A stretch of DNA of 59,379 nt. Origin: a virus. Below are positions 46,827-55,221 of the stretch, piece after piece. The position numbers and the translations under genes were made by a program. Numbering within the stretch: the first letter of the stretch is position 1; every line of letters begins with the position of its first letter. The notes under the pieces were generated by a model, which was not told where the DNA came from, made no database searches, and was given only the letters and a program-made list of their open reading frames with translations. Location: IMG/VR virus record IMGVR_UViG_3300020420_000015, positions 1 to 59,379 of that record. One strand, given 5' to 3'.

Positions 46827-47746
46827 AGCCCTGTTATTCCTTTATACAACCCTAAAGCCGAAACCCCCGTTCCAAGAAGTTGCTGTACAGGATTATAAGT
46901 GCCAAATTTAGTCGTTTCCGTAGATGGCTGTACTGGGACACCTCTAAGTATAGATGAAAGGAATTGTAACTGCTCTCTTGGGTAATCCCTTTGGCGTACA
47001 AAATCTTCATAACTTATATCAAGCCCAGCTTGCTCCTGCCTTTGTATGTCCTTGCCTATTTGCTCTAAAAGCTGTGCGGCCTGAACATCACCATCTCTAG
47101 CCGCCTGCCCTAATCTGGCTAATTGTGCGCCCTGCGCTCCAGCCATCTCTCCAGCGCCAAGTCCTATTCTTTCTGCATCTGCCATCGCTTGTCTATCAGC
47201 GGTAAGTTGTGCTGATGCCTGTTCAAATGCTTTCTGTTGCCCTTGAGCCTGTATCTCTGCAAGCTGGCGCGAAAGTTCGTTTTGAGCCATGCCTTGCGCG
47301 ATTGCTTGACGGGAGCCTCCGAATGCCCCAGCTTGAACTGCCTGAGCCGCCCTAGCGGCGTTTTGGTCTTGAAAATCTTGAATGGCCTTTGCTTTTTGAA
47401 CATCTACTACCTGTTGCATATATGGAGTCGTTCTTGCACGAATGGCATCTGGGCCAAACGCCTCTGCCTCATAGCCCATGCCTTGCTGTGCGCGGCCTAT
47501 AGCATCTCTGGTCGCGGCTTGTGCGTCACCTATGCCTGCAATCGGTCCTAGATTTCTAATTTGTCTTTGCGCTTCTAAAACATCTGGGGTAACGCCAGCT
47601 AGTCTTTGACCTTTGTATGGGTCATAATCTAGCTTTGACTCTGCCTCTGTGCGTTGCAACAGACGCTCGAAGTACGGCCTTACATATTTTGGAAGATTAG
47701 ACTGAACAACCGTTTGTTCTTGTGGTTGCTTAGAACCTTTACCCAT
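46823..47746 (-). CDS. Internal virion protein, alanine/glutamine-rich helical
   Basis: This 307-residue protein is dominated by helical AQ-rich sequence (QDFQDQNAARAAQAVQAGAF, then GGSRQAIAQGMAQNELSRQL) and ends with FLSSILRGVPVQPSTETTKF. These patterns recur in ejection or internal-core proteins of podoviruses. It overlaps the lysozyme-domain gene by four bases. Role in DNA injection is inferred. Confidence 0.65.
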   Translation of the reverse strand: MGKGSKQPQEQTVVQSNLPKYVRPYFERLLQRTEAESKLDYDPYKGQRLAGVTPDVLEAQRQIRNLGPIAGIGDAQAATRDAIGRAQQGMGYEAEAFGPDAIRARTTPYMQQVVDVQKAKAIQDFQDQNAARAAQAVQAGAFGGSRQAIAQGMAQNELSRQLAEIQAQGQQKAFEQASAQLTADRQAMADAERIGLGAGEMAGAQGAQLARLGQAARDGDVQAAQLLEQIGKDIQRQEQAGLDISYEDFVRQRDYPREQLQFLSSILRGVPVQPSTETTKFGTYNPVQQLLGTGVSALGLYKGITGL

Positions 47747-48170
47747 TTCCTAACTCCATTCTATAAGCAATGTACTCTGGCTCCCAGCCATACTTTCCTA
47801 ACCAACGCTTCCAAGCTTTTCTTCCGTAGCTTTCTAAATGACTACATCCGCACTCTTTAGCGTATCCTTCAAGGGTTTTCTGCGCCATCGGCAACCATTC
47901 ACCCATTCTGCTTCCCCCAAGCCAATCCATAGCCAATGCTTTCCTACTTGGATATTGGATTATTCTTGTTGTTATAGCGGCAATAACATTCATACCTTCT
48001 TTTTCATCATCAATTATTAACCACAATCCATACATGCCGCTCTCAACGTCTTTATAAACATCGTCAATATGAAACTTGCCTTTTGATGTTTCTACTGACT
48101 TAATTAAAACTTTTGCTACGTCTCCCCAGACGATACCCAGAGCCTCTCTGGGAACTGCTGTAATCATCAT
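47739..48170 (-). CDS. GNAT-like small protein in the internal virion module
   Basis: This 143-residue protein has MMITAVPREALGIVWGDVAK, a central GMYGLWLIIDDEKEGMNVIA and a C-terminal ESYGRKAWKRWLGKYGWEPE, the last typical of an acetyltransferase-like fold. Similar small proteins sit before internal core proteins in podoviruses (like T7 gp13). No acetyl-CoA motif is clear, so it may be structural. It overlaps its neighbours by a few bases. Confidence 0.55.
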   Translation of the reverse strand: MMITAVPREALGIVWGDVAKVLIKSVETSKGKFHIDDVYKDVESGMYGLWLIIDDEKEGMNVIAAITTRIIQYPSRKALAMDWLGGSRMGEWLPMAQKTLEGYAKECGCSHLESYGRKAWKRWLGKYGWEPEYIAYRMELGNG

Positions 48171-49180
48171 GCTGGTAGCATCATTCCTTTCGGCACTTGG
48201 TCAGGCTGTTCTGTCATACCAGTTCGCATCGTGCGAACTCTGTCCATCATTTCATATAAAGCTTTCGAGCCTGCGTCAGTCGAGCCGTTGCCCAACCCGC
48301 TAACCACATCCGCAGGTACAATAAACTCTCCATCGGATAGCACCACATCTTGCTCTCCTTCTAAGCTTGCGGGAATCATGTCGTCCATACCGTCTCCAAT
48401 GCCACTTACCTTACCTTCTGTGACATCTGAATCCATATCAAATTGACCGGATTGCACCCTTTTTACCAAGTCACGGAGAGCATCTTCTCCGTATCTTGCC
48501 ATAAATCTTCCCAACACAAGTTCTGGGTTAGATGACCTACCCTGTATTGCCTCTACAGCATCTGATATAAGCTCTTTATCATTAGGCTGTTCGGACATAT
48601 CCATGTCTCCACCCTCTTGATATTTAAGAGCCGCTAGACCACCCTCATTAAAGAACCTAAACTCAGGGTCTATGCCGCCCCTAAATCCGGGTGGCAAATC
48701 TCTTTGGATTCTTATTGGAGCATCCGCTTCTGGAATATCTCCGCCTTCATCAAACTCTGAATCAAATGCCCCTGCTTGGGGCTGGCCAAGTGCCATTAAG
48801 CCCGGAGCAGCTATACCAGCAGTCTGACCTAGATTTCCAGTAAGTGCGCCCATTGCCCCTTGTGCGCCACCTATTCCACTTCCAGCACCGCTTGACATAA
48901 AGTCAGTAAAGTTTGCGGCATTTTGCGCTGTTCCAGCAGGCAGTCCAGTTGCAACGCTTGAGGCCGCATCTCCAGCGCCACCTAAACCACCAAGAGCCTT
49001 ACCGCCCATGTAGGACATCAGGCCAGTACCGATAGCTGTTCCTAAATCATCGCCTTGCACCAGAGAGCCTAAGCCTGAGCCAAGAGCGCCAGCAAGAAGA
49101 GTTTTTCCAGCTAAAGCGCCTCCAAGCATGCCAGCGCCAGCTAATGCAGAGCCTCCTAGTCCAAACAAAAGTGGTAACAT
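48167..49180 (-). CDS. Glycine-rich internal virion protein
   Basis: This 337-residue protein has a glycine/alanine-rich hydrophobic N-terminus (GGSALAGAGMLGGALAGKTL). The C-terminal domain has SNPELVLGRFMARYGEDALR, LSDGEFIVPADVVSGLGNG and GSKALYEMMDRVR. The SDGEFIVPADVVSGLG motif is a known signature in marine phage structural proteins. It probably forms part of the injected core or membrane channel. Confidence 0.65.
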   Translation of the reverse strand: MLPLLFGLGGSALAGAGMLGGALAGKTLLAGALGSGLGSLVQGDDLGTAIGTGLMSYMGGKALGGLGGAGDAASSVATGLPAGTAQNAANFTDFMSSGAGSGIGGAQGAMGALTGNLGQTAGIAAPGLMALGQPQAGAFDSEFDEGGDIPEADAPIRIQRDLPPGFRGGIDPEFRFFNEGGLAALKYQEGGDMDMSEQPNDKELISDAVEAIQGRSSNPELVLGRFMARYGEDALRDLVKRVQSGQFDMDSDVTEGKVSGIGDGMDDMIPASLEGEQDVVLSDGEFIVPADVVSGLGNGSTDAGSKALYEMMDRVRTMRTGMTEQPDQVPKGMMLPA

Positions 49181-49190
49181 AGTTTACTCC

Positions 49191-49601
49191 TTATAGCCCT
49201 GCGTATTCTGTCTTTGCATCGTATGATGGGCAAGCTTTTTCTGCGAAGTCTCTATGCCCATAAACTTCTGCCTCTGAATGTCTGTCAAGTATATCTTTGA
49301 TGAGTGTGACAAGGGAATCCTTCTGCTCCTCGGTTCGTGTGTCTTTAGGATTTCCCTCAGCGTCAGCCCCACCAACATAGCAGATGCCGATACTGTCGCT
49401 ATTATGGCCCCTACAGTGAGCGCCATTAATAGATTCATCACGGCCCGCATGAACAGAACCGTCAAGTTCCACAACCCAGTGATATCCAATATCGCTCCAG
49501 CCCCTCTCTTCAGTGTGCCAGCGCTTTATTTCTGATGTCTTTACATCGCGCCCCTCTGGGGTATCAGCGCAATGTACTATTATTTTTTTAATCTCCCGCA
49601 T
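49191..49601 (-). CDS. N-acetylmuramoyl-L-alanine amidase (endolysin)
   Basis: This 136-residue protein starts at ATG 49601, while an ATG seven codons upstream is also possible. It contains IIVHCADTPEGRDV, WSDIGYHWVVELDGSVHAG and NGAHCRGHNSDSIGICYVGG, then VYGHRDFAEKACPSYD. The H, H and C ligands of T7-lysozyme-like amidases are all present (HCAD...YGHRDF...KACPS). It cuts the amide bond of peptidoglycan at lysis. It is near holin genes and overlaps the phosphoesterase stop by 14 bases. Confidence 0.85.
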   Translation of the reverse strand: MREIKKIIVHCADTPEGRDVKTSEIKRWHTEERGWSDIGYHWVVELDGSVHAGRDESINGAHCRGHNSDSIGICYVGGADAEGNPKDTRTEEQKDSLVTLIKDILDRHSEAEVYGHRDFAEKACPSYDAKTEYAGL

Positions 49602-50595
49602 ATCCGTCACCATAGCGTTCAATAAGGTTGTTAATAGGTATCCAAGTTCTTTCGTCTATTTTACCATCTTTTATTCTGATGTCGTAGACCCCGTATGACC
49701 ATCCAGTCAATGTATGTTTAGCATACTCTTCTAAATGCCCCTCCGGTAGGCTTGTACCTAAGTTTATCACATTTATTAGCTGGTTGCCCATCTTAGGATA
49801 CGTTTTATCTACTCTTTTGTGGGTATGGCCAAAAACAACGTCATGTAGACAATCTCTTGATATTTGATTTTCAGAATACATACCGCCGTATGCCTTACCC
49901 ATTGCATTTAGAGGGGTGTGTGTAAATCCAACATCTCCTATAAAATAAAATTCTCCATAAGGAGAGTAAGTCCAATCGTAATCCTCTAGTGTGGCAAACA
50001 ATATCTGGTCTAGCAGCTCAACAATCTCTGGATTTTTGTTGGTGTAAGACCATATTCTGTCCTCATGATTGCCCAGAGTAACATGCTTTTCAACCTTGTA
50101 GCCGCCCAAGCCTCTATGAAAAGACCTGATGGCCTGCTGAAAACTACGCATATCCTCCTTGAAAGATGGTTTTTGGCGACCCTTTACCGTGTCATTAGAA
50201 TCAAATCTATTTAATGACTCTACGCTAGCAAAATCACCTATCTGAATTATTTTGTCTACTTTGTTTTCTTTTGCGTACCTGCCCATAGCAAAGAATCTTT
50301 TTTTATCGGGCAGTCTTGGGCTATCGTGACAGTCACCTATAGCCAAAACATGTTTTGTTTCGTCTGGTCTAGATTTTCTCTGTTGTATTCTATAGACAGG
50401 CTTCAAAACTACTGTTGATTCTACCACGTTTGGCTTGGACAAAAGACCTCTACGTTTTGCTATGCGAAGCCTAGACATAAAGGTTGTATATGTTAAACCT
50501 AAATCTTTAGCGGCCTTGGTTGCATTACAAAAATGCTTATGGAAAGCAATTACTATTTCGTTTGCTTTTTCTTCACTTAAATGTGGTCTTGACAT
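49588..50595 (-). CDS. Metallophosphoesterase with N-terminal HTH
   Basis: This 335-residue protein starts ATG 50595 with GAGGCG upstream. Residues 1-50 form an HTH-like region (HLSEEKANEIVIAFHKHFCN, then AAKDLGLTYTTFMSRLRIAK). The rest is a calcineurin-type phosphoesterase with GDCHDSP, QIGDFAS, LGNHEDR, GFTHTP and GHTHKR. Such enzymes cut phosphodiesters or phosphates; the substrate is unknown. The HTH fusion suggests nucleic-acid contact. It lies inside the lysis module. Confidence 0.8.
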   Translation of the reverse strand: MSRPHLSEEKANEIVIAFHKHFCNATKAAKDLGLTYTTFMSRLRIAKRRGLLSKPNVVESTVVLKPVYRIQQRKSRPDETKHVLAIGDCHDSPRLPDKKRFFAMGRYAKENKVDKIIQIGDFASVESLNRFDSNDTVKGRQKPSFKEDMRSFQQAIRSFHRGLGGYKVEKHVTLGNHEDRIWSYTNKNPEIVELLDQILFATLEDYDWTYSPYGEFYFIGDVGFTHTPLNAMGKAYGGMYSENQISRDCLHDVVFGHTHKRVDKTYPKMGNQLINVINLGTSLPEGHLEEYAKHTLTGWSYGVYDIRIKDGKIDERTWIPINNLIERYGDGYAGD

Positions 50596-50641
50596 AATAC
50601 GCCTCAATTAAAGCATTATGCGAATTATATCATTTACCAGC

Positions 50642-51037
50642 CTATTTTGTAACCTTTTTAACCTTTTCAAAGGTTCTGAGTCCGCCTAAGCCAAGCATTC
50701 CCAGCAAAACAGTCATTAGAGAATCCATATCAAATGTAGGTAGCTCTGATATTTCTACTCCAAGATAGGAACACACAAACATGGTCACAGGCGCTAAAAC
50801 AAAGTGCCAAGCCATAGCAAACGACAGACACCAGCCAAGAAAGGGTCGCCAGCCAGCCACAAAGATGGACTTATGTTGTGCTTCTGCTTTATTTATTTCT
50901 AACTGACCCATGATTTGCTCTTGCATATGCCGCTCTGACATAGTGGCAATTTCGTGAGCCAACTTTGCTTTTTGGTCTTTGTCTTCAATAAATTTGTCTA
51001 GTAGTCCTGTTACCGGACCTATAAGCGCCTGTATCAC
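50642..51037 (-). CDS. Holin, three-membrane-segment type
   Basis: This 131-residue protein begins with a helical charged region (LDKFIEDKDQKAKLAHEIAT). Two to three hydrophobic stretches follow: FVAGWRPFLGWCLSFAMAW, FVLAPVTMFVCSYL and MTVLLGMLGLGGLRTF. This matches the 3TM holin family. It would open the membrane for the amidase at the end of infection. A short gene for a small peptide lies upstream. Confidence 0.75.
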   Translation of the reverse strand: MIQALIGPVTGLLDKFIEDKDQKAKLAHEIATMSERHMQEQIMGQLEINKAEAQHKSIFVAGWRPFLGWCLSFAMAWHFVLAPVTMFVCSYLGVEISELPTFDMDSLMTVLLGMLGLGGLRTFEKVKKVTK

Positions 51038-51046
51038 TCTTATCTC

Positions 51047-51142
51047 CTACATACACAAATCGTCATATTTAATTGTGTGAAGCCTATGACCGGACAAATC
51101 CCCATGTCTTACTCTCCACAATTTTAACAGCCATTTAATCAT
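51047..51142 (-). CDS. 31-residue peptide between the holin genes
   Basis: This frame runs ATG 51142 to TAG 51047 after GGAAGAAG. The peptide starts MIKWLLKLWRVRHGD and contains HRLHTIKYDDL. It has a short amphipathic helix, like toxin or membrane-active peptides. It overlaps the previous gene by eight bases. Low complexity of evidence; it is reported because coupling and a ribosome-binding site are present. Confidence 0.4.
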   Translation of the reverse strand: MIKWLLKLWRVRHGDLSGHRLHTIKYDDLCM

Positions 51143-51350
51143 TTCTTCTTCCTTTAGACTCTTGACCCATCCATATGCCAAATATACCTGTCATAACACC
51201 CATTATAACAGATACAAACGCGCTTTGTTGCATGGTTGGGTCTTCTAAATTCATAAACCATTCTGCACAACGCCAAGACATAGCTATACTGCAAATCATT
51301 GTTAGGCGAGCAACTGCGTTATATTCGATTATTTTTTTTATATAGTCCAT
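51135..51350 (-). CDS. Second holin-like small membrane protein
   Basis: This 71-residue protein has two hydrophobic segments (VARLTMICSIAMSWRCAEWF and FVSVIMGVMTGIFGIWMG) and a charged C-terminus ESKGRRND, the plan of class II holins. Its ATG directly abuts a perfect dyad at 51351-51366, so its expression is probably controlled separately from the other lysis genes. Confidence 0.65.
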   Translation of the reverse strand: MDYIKKIIEYNAVARLTMICSIAMSWRCAEWFMNLEDPTMQQSAFVSVIMGVMTGIFGIWMGQESKGRRND

Positions 51351-51366
51351 TTGTACTACGGTACAA
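51351..51366. promoter_or_regulatory. Perfect 16-bp dyad abutting the holin-like ATG
   Basis: TTGTAC-TACG-GTACAA; on the minus strand its last base is immediately followed by ATG at 51350. It overlaps the 3-prime end of the preceding gene. It repeats the arrangement at 35404-35419. Confidence 0.55.
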
Positions 51367-51586
51367 TTTTTACCGTCCCTGAATCATTGTACAGCGCACC
51401 GGACTCAAGCCCTGTTGCGGATGTAGGCAATGCAGTTAAAGTAATTGTTGTCGCCCGTATGTCTCCAGCAGTTCTTTCCTGCTCGATAAATATCTCTAAT
51501 GCTCTAAGCAAATCTTGCATATAGGTCAGAGAATATTCTGATGTTGGCTCAGGTAATCTAGGTGCTGGTAAATTGGTTAATGCCAT
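51356..51586 (-). CDS. Small virion-associated protein
   Basis: This 76-residue protein begins MALTNLPAPRLPEPTSEYSL and contains YMQDLLRALEIFIEQERTAG, followed by the beta-type TITLTALPTSATGLESG and YNDSGTVKIVP. This is a common small protein encoded beside tail hub genes in marine phages. Its start overlaps the upstream stop by one base. Confidence 0.65.
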   Translation of the reverse strand: MALTNLPAPRLPEPTSEYSLTYMQDLLRALEIFIEQERTAGDIRATTITLTALPTSATGLESGALYNDSGTVKIVP

Positions 51587-53496
51587 TATCTTCTTCCATC
51601 AGGCCTAATATTTACCCTTGGTGAACCTAGCTTCCATTTTGTACCCAAGGCGGCTGACTCAACTCGAACAGAGAATGAGCGCCCTCTTGTCCTTAGATTT
51701 AATTGTTCTGTAAATGTTTCTACAGGAGATGACGCAGTTCTAACAGCAGTGCCAGACGAAGTATTAGAATATGCAGCCCCCGGCTCTGTCCTAGATTTTA
51801 ATGTAAATGTCGCTTGTGGGCTTGCTAAAGAAGTTGAGCCTACAAATGTTAAGTCAGGTATTACCTTTGTCACCAAGCTAAAATTATCACCATCCTGTAT
51901 GTCCATTGGCGCTGACTCAATATAAGAATTCATAGCAGAGCCGTCATCATCATACTCGTATTCATGATTGTATAAATACGCACCCTGTGCCGCTATCGGG
52001 TATGCTCTGGTCCCTCTATCCAGCCAAGCAGAGCGGCTAAGAGTTCCGTAATACCATATGGTGTCTTTGTAATTATATATAACGTATCTGTCGTTTTCTC
52101 CGTCACCGCCATTGGCTACTGAATTTGTATCAGAGCAATATAGCCATATGACTTCAGAGAACTCTGAATTTACACCACCGTACACTTTGTCTGTTTGGCT
52201 CAAATTAAAATCTGCAAACACATGGTCTTTTACAGTGCATTCTAGTTGCTGTGTTTGCCCTGAGTAAACATAGAAATTATCTATACCCATCCAGTACACA
52301 ACGTCTTCAGTGGCAACGGCGGCGTTTGGACCCATGATGGTAATGTTTGATGCCAACTGCTGTAAGCCAAATGTAAACGGCGGTCCGATAAACCTCATTG
52401 AGTGAAGTGATGTATCTGTCCAGACCAAAATCTCACGCTTTGTCTCAACAGCCTGAACAAACTCCGAGCCAGAACCTAAAATTAAATCGCCAGCAGTATT
52501 AGATGTTGATGGAAACCAATCCACTGCGTTTTCTTGAGATGAAAATCTAATTAATAAAGGGTCTTGCGTTCCATTGCCCTGAGCCGCAGATGAACTTGAG
52601 TTAATAGCATCACAACCAAAAGCTATAACGTGTCTATCTTGGTCAGACACAAGCACCTGTTTAGCCACCGTGGGAACAGATTTGGCCCCAGCCTTTGTTG
52701 AAACCTCTACCGCTCTGGCGCTAAGACCGCCGGATTTATCCCAATAGTACAAATTAGAATCTCTGGCGTTTATAATAAGGTCTTCGCCAAAATTATCGTG
52801 CGACCATAGCCTTATCTCTGTAGATGTCGTAAGGGCAGAAGCCAAGCCCCAGCCTCCTGACCCCCATGTTCCAGCACCCCAACCCGTGCCACCAACCTGC
52901 GAGTTTAATCCCGCATTTATCTGATACGCACCAACAACAGAACTGCCTCCGTTACCAGAATCTGATGAGTTTGCAGTTACTGCATTTCCAGTAGTTGGGT
53001 CTTTGGCTGTTATTACATAAACACCAGAGCTTGTTACTGAATCAACCTGATACTCTTGATTCAGCACATCGGCGGTAATAAGACCGCCAAGAGTTGCAGC
53101 CCCGCTAAATGTAACAAAATCATTTATGTTAGCGCCATGATTTGTGTCTGACACTGTTATTGAAGACGACCCATTGCTTGCGCTAAAGGTAACATCACCA
53201 GCGGCTGTTGTGTCCCTAAGTGGCGTAATATCATTGAACGCCCCGCCCTCCTCAATATAATATTTTAAATGTGTGCCTAGACCAAGAAAGTTAGAGCCGT
53301 CCAGCGCTATCCAGTTATGTAAAGCACGACAAACGCCCTGAAAAGTATTTGCAGAATACTTTAACCAGCCACCAATTTTTTCTGGGTAGCCAAGGCGAAA
53401 TCTAATTTTATCACCATCAACCCAACCTCCCTCGTTTGAGTAAGGGGTAACATCTTTGTTAATGCCAGCTTTAAATTGTAGTTTTTGTAACGGCAT
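51586..53496 (-). CDS. Large tail hub-like protein
   Basis: This 636-residue protein begins MPLQKLQFKAGINKDVTPYS, then GGWVDGDKIRFRLGYPEKIG, a signature of a large tail-structure family in podoviruses of proteobacteria. The rest contains repeating beta segments such as FGEDLIINARDSNLYYWDK and VIAFGCDAINSSSSAAQG. The plan resembles P22 gp10-like or T7 gp12-like nozzle proteins. It probably forms the tail tube below the adaptor ring. Confidence 0.7.
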   Translation of the reverse strand: MPLQKLQFKAGINKDVTPYSNEGGWVDGDKIRFRLGYPEKIGGWLKYSANTFQGVCRALHNWIALDGSNFLGLGTHLKYYIEEGGAFNDITPLRDTTAAGDVTFSASNGSSSITVSDTNHGANINDFVTFSGAATLGGLITADVLNQEYQVDSVTSSGVYVITAKDPTTGNAVTANSSDSGNGGSSVVGAYQINAGLNSQVGGTGWGAGTWGSGGWGLASALTTSTEIRLWSHDNFGEDLIINARDSNLYYWDKSGGLSARAVEVSTKAGAKSVPTVAKQVLVSDQDRHVIAFGCDAINSSSSAAQGNGTQDPLLIRFSSQENAVDWFPSTSNTAGDLILGSGSEFVQAVETKREILVWTDTSLHSMRFIGPPFTFGLQQLASNITIMGPNAAVATEDVVYWMGIDNFYVYSGQTQQLECTVKDHVFADFNLSQTDKVYGGVNSEFSEVIWLYCSDTNSVANGGDGENDRYVIYNYKDTIWYYGTLSRSAWLDRGTRAYPIAAQGAYLYNHEYEYDDDGSAMNSYIESAPMDIQDGDNFSLVTKVIPDLTFVGSTSLASPQATFTLKSRTEPGAAYSNTSSGTAVRTASSPVETFTEQLNLRTRGRSFSVRVESAALGTKWKLGSPRVNIRPDGRR

Positions 53497-53503
53497 GACA
53501 CAC

Positions 53504-54244
53504 CTACGATGGTTGTGTTATGGATGCTGAGCTACTTGCGGTAAAAGTTCCGCCCAAAACGAGAGCGCCCTTACTCCAACTGGGTGGATTAGTGGCTTTA
53601 AATCCAAACCACTTATAGCCAGCGCTGTTTGCGGCACTTACATTATCTGTGGCCCATGTAATAATAGCATAATTGTAAGTGTTAGATGTATTGGTAATGG
53701 AATTTATAGTTCCATCAGCGTTCCAAGAAATACTGTATCCTCTTGCCCCACCAGTACTTCCGTTATACCCAGCATTCCATGCAGCCACAACATTAGTTAC
53801 AGTGCTGCTAGTTGTACCACCGTACAAAACCACATTGTTATTGTATGCTGTTACGTCTTCGTTTTGTGAAATTGTGATGCTTGCGCTAGTAATAAAGCCG
53901 CTTCCTGCATGAAACACAGGTTGCCAAGCCACAGCATTTGCACCATTAGAAATGGTAGAGGGGGCGGCTGTGCTGCTTTGTGAGGTAACTCCAAATCCAG
54001 AAGTGTAGCCCCCCGCCGCAAATTGATAAGCCATCCAAACTCTTAAGTCCCTCGATGAGGTTCCTGCTGAAGAGTAGAAGTCTTTAAGGCTAAGCTCCCC
54101 GGACTGTGGGACGGTACTGTTGACAGCATTGTCAGACACACTACCCCCGCCTCGATAGTATTCTTTAAGGCCATGAGGTGCAGAGCCACCAAAATTTGTA
54201 GCCAGTTGGCTTAATTTAATTTCACCGGAATCAGGTAGTGCCAT
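53504..54244 (-). CDS. Tail-fibre-like protein
   Basis: This 246-residue protein begins MALPDSGEIKLSQLATNFGG, followed by GLKEYYRGGG and SGELSLKDFYSSAG, the repeated LSxxDFYS-type motif seen in many phage fibres. The rest is beta-rich with carbohydrate-binding-like strands (VWMAYQFAAGGYTSGFGV). It is a structural fibre component by family and position. A perfect dyad occurs by chance in its coding region (53812-53827). Confidence 0.65.
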   Translation of the reverse strand: MALPDSGEIKLSQLATNFGGSAPHGLKEYYRGGGSVSDNAVNSTVPQSGELSLKDFYSSAGTSSRDLRVWMAYQFAAGGYTSGFGVTSQSSTAAPSTISNGANAVAWQPVFHAGSGFITSASITISQNEDVTAYNNNVVLYGGTTSSTVTNVVAAWNAGYNGSTGGARGYSISWNADGTINSITNTSNTYNYAIITWATDNVSAANSAGYKWFGFKATNPPSWSKGALVLGGTFTASSSASITQPS

Positions 54245-54246
54245 AA

Positions 54247-55221
54247 TTAAATAGTTCCCTCAGCGGTAATGTCATCCGCAGAAACAATTTCACCTGTAGT
54301 TTTTATTTTAGCCACTCCTGTGCCATTGTAACTAAAAACTAACTCATTACTAACCACACTTAAAGTCCAGCTACCAAGCGTAAATGTACTGCCACTAATC
54401 GGTACAGTAGAAAAACTTAAATTGCCGGAGCCGTCTGTTTGTAAGTACTGACCATTTGTGCCGTCTGCTTGCGGATAAGATAAGCCGTCAAGAACAACCG
54501 AGCCTGTGCCATTAGGAGTGACACTGATATTTCCATTTGTACCATCGGCTATGGCAATAGTCCCAGAGTTGGTCCCACTGTTTGTGCTTAGTGTTAGGTC
54601 GCCTGTGCCGTTTGTTGTTATTGTAGCATCTGCATTGTTATCCCCAACCCTAACTGTGTCAGCGTCAAGTTGAACATCACCTGTTCCGTTTGGAGATATT
54701 ACCACATTGCCATTGCTGGTTGATGTAATGCTGTTGCCATTTACATCTAAGTTTGCTGATAGCTGTGGACTTGCATCATTAACCAAGTCTGTTGGCGGTG
54801 TTAGTGATTTAAATTTACCGCTAGAAGCGCCCCCACCATCTCCAGTTACAGCTTGAGTTGCCCCAGACGCAATCTCCACGCCATTAGATGTAGAGTATGT
54901 GTTACCTTTATAAATTATTCTACAGGCCGCATCGGTTTCGTTTCTAATTGTGTAAAACTTTTTCTGGTCTGTTGGAGTTACCCTAAGTTCAAATGTAGAC
55001 CCCGGTGTTCCAGAAAGAACCAAAACAGTCTTTTGACCATCTGAAACAGAGCCATCGTTTGTTGTTAGGTCTTGGCTACCAGTTATGGTTATGGCCGCCT
55101 GCCCATGCAGAGCCGCGTCAATGATGTCAAAGTTGGTATTGGTTGTTGTACCCCAAGTACCCGCTTGGTCACCAGTACCCGGTTTCTCAATCCCTGTATT
55201 AGTTGTATAGGTACTTGCCAT
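54247..55221 (-). CDS. Tail-fibre-like beta-helix protein
   Basis: This 324-residue protein starts MASTYTTNTGIEKPGTGDQA and GTWGTTTNTNFDIIDAALHG, typical of phage fibre/baseplate attachments. A repetitive mid-region follows, with VVISPNGTGDVQLDADT, TITTNGTGDLTLST and ISVTPNGTGSVVLDG, consistent with triple-stranded beta-helix shafts. It probably carries a receptor-binding tip downstream. Confidence 0.65.
   Translation of the reverse strand: MASTYTTNTGIEKPGTGDQAGTWGTTTNTNFDIIDAALHGQAAITITGSQDLTTNDGSVSDGQKTVLVLSGTPGSTFELRVTPTDQKKFYTIRNETDAACRIIYKGNTYSTSNGVEIASGATQAVTGDGGGASSGKFKSLTPPTDLVNDASPQLSANLDVNGNSITSTSNGNVVISPNGTGDVQLDADTVRVGDNNADATITTNGTGDLTLSTNSGTNSGTIAIADGTNGNISVTPNGTGSVVLDGLSYPQADGTNGQYLQTDGSGNLSFSTVPISGSTFTLGSWTLSVVSNELVFSYNGTGVAKIKTTGEIVSADDITAEGTI

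Noticed and set aside
49184-49489. 101-residue frame with a hydrophobic N-terminus inside the amidase gene
   Set aside because: It starts with TTG and its sequence is largely determined by the amidase frame. It could be an embedded holin or spanin, but nothing beyond hydrophobicity supports it.
53812-53827. TTGTAC-CACC-GTACAA, a perfect dyad
   Set aside because: It lies inside a fibre coding region, far from any start. It shows that perfect matches can arise in coding sequence, so it tempers the operator claim.
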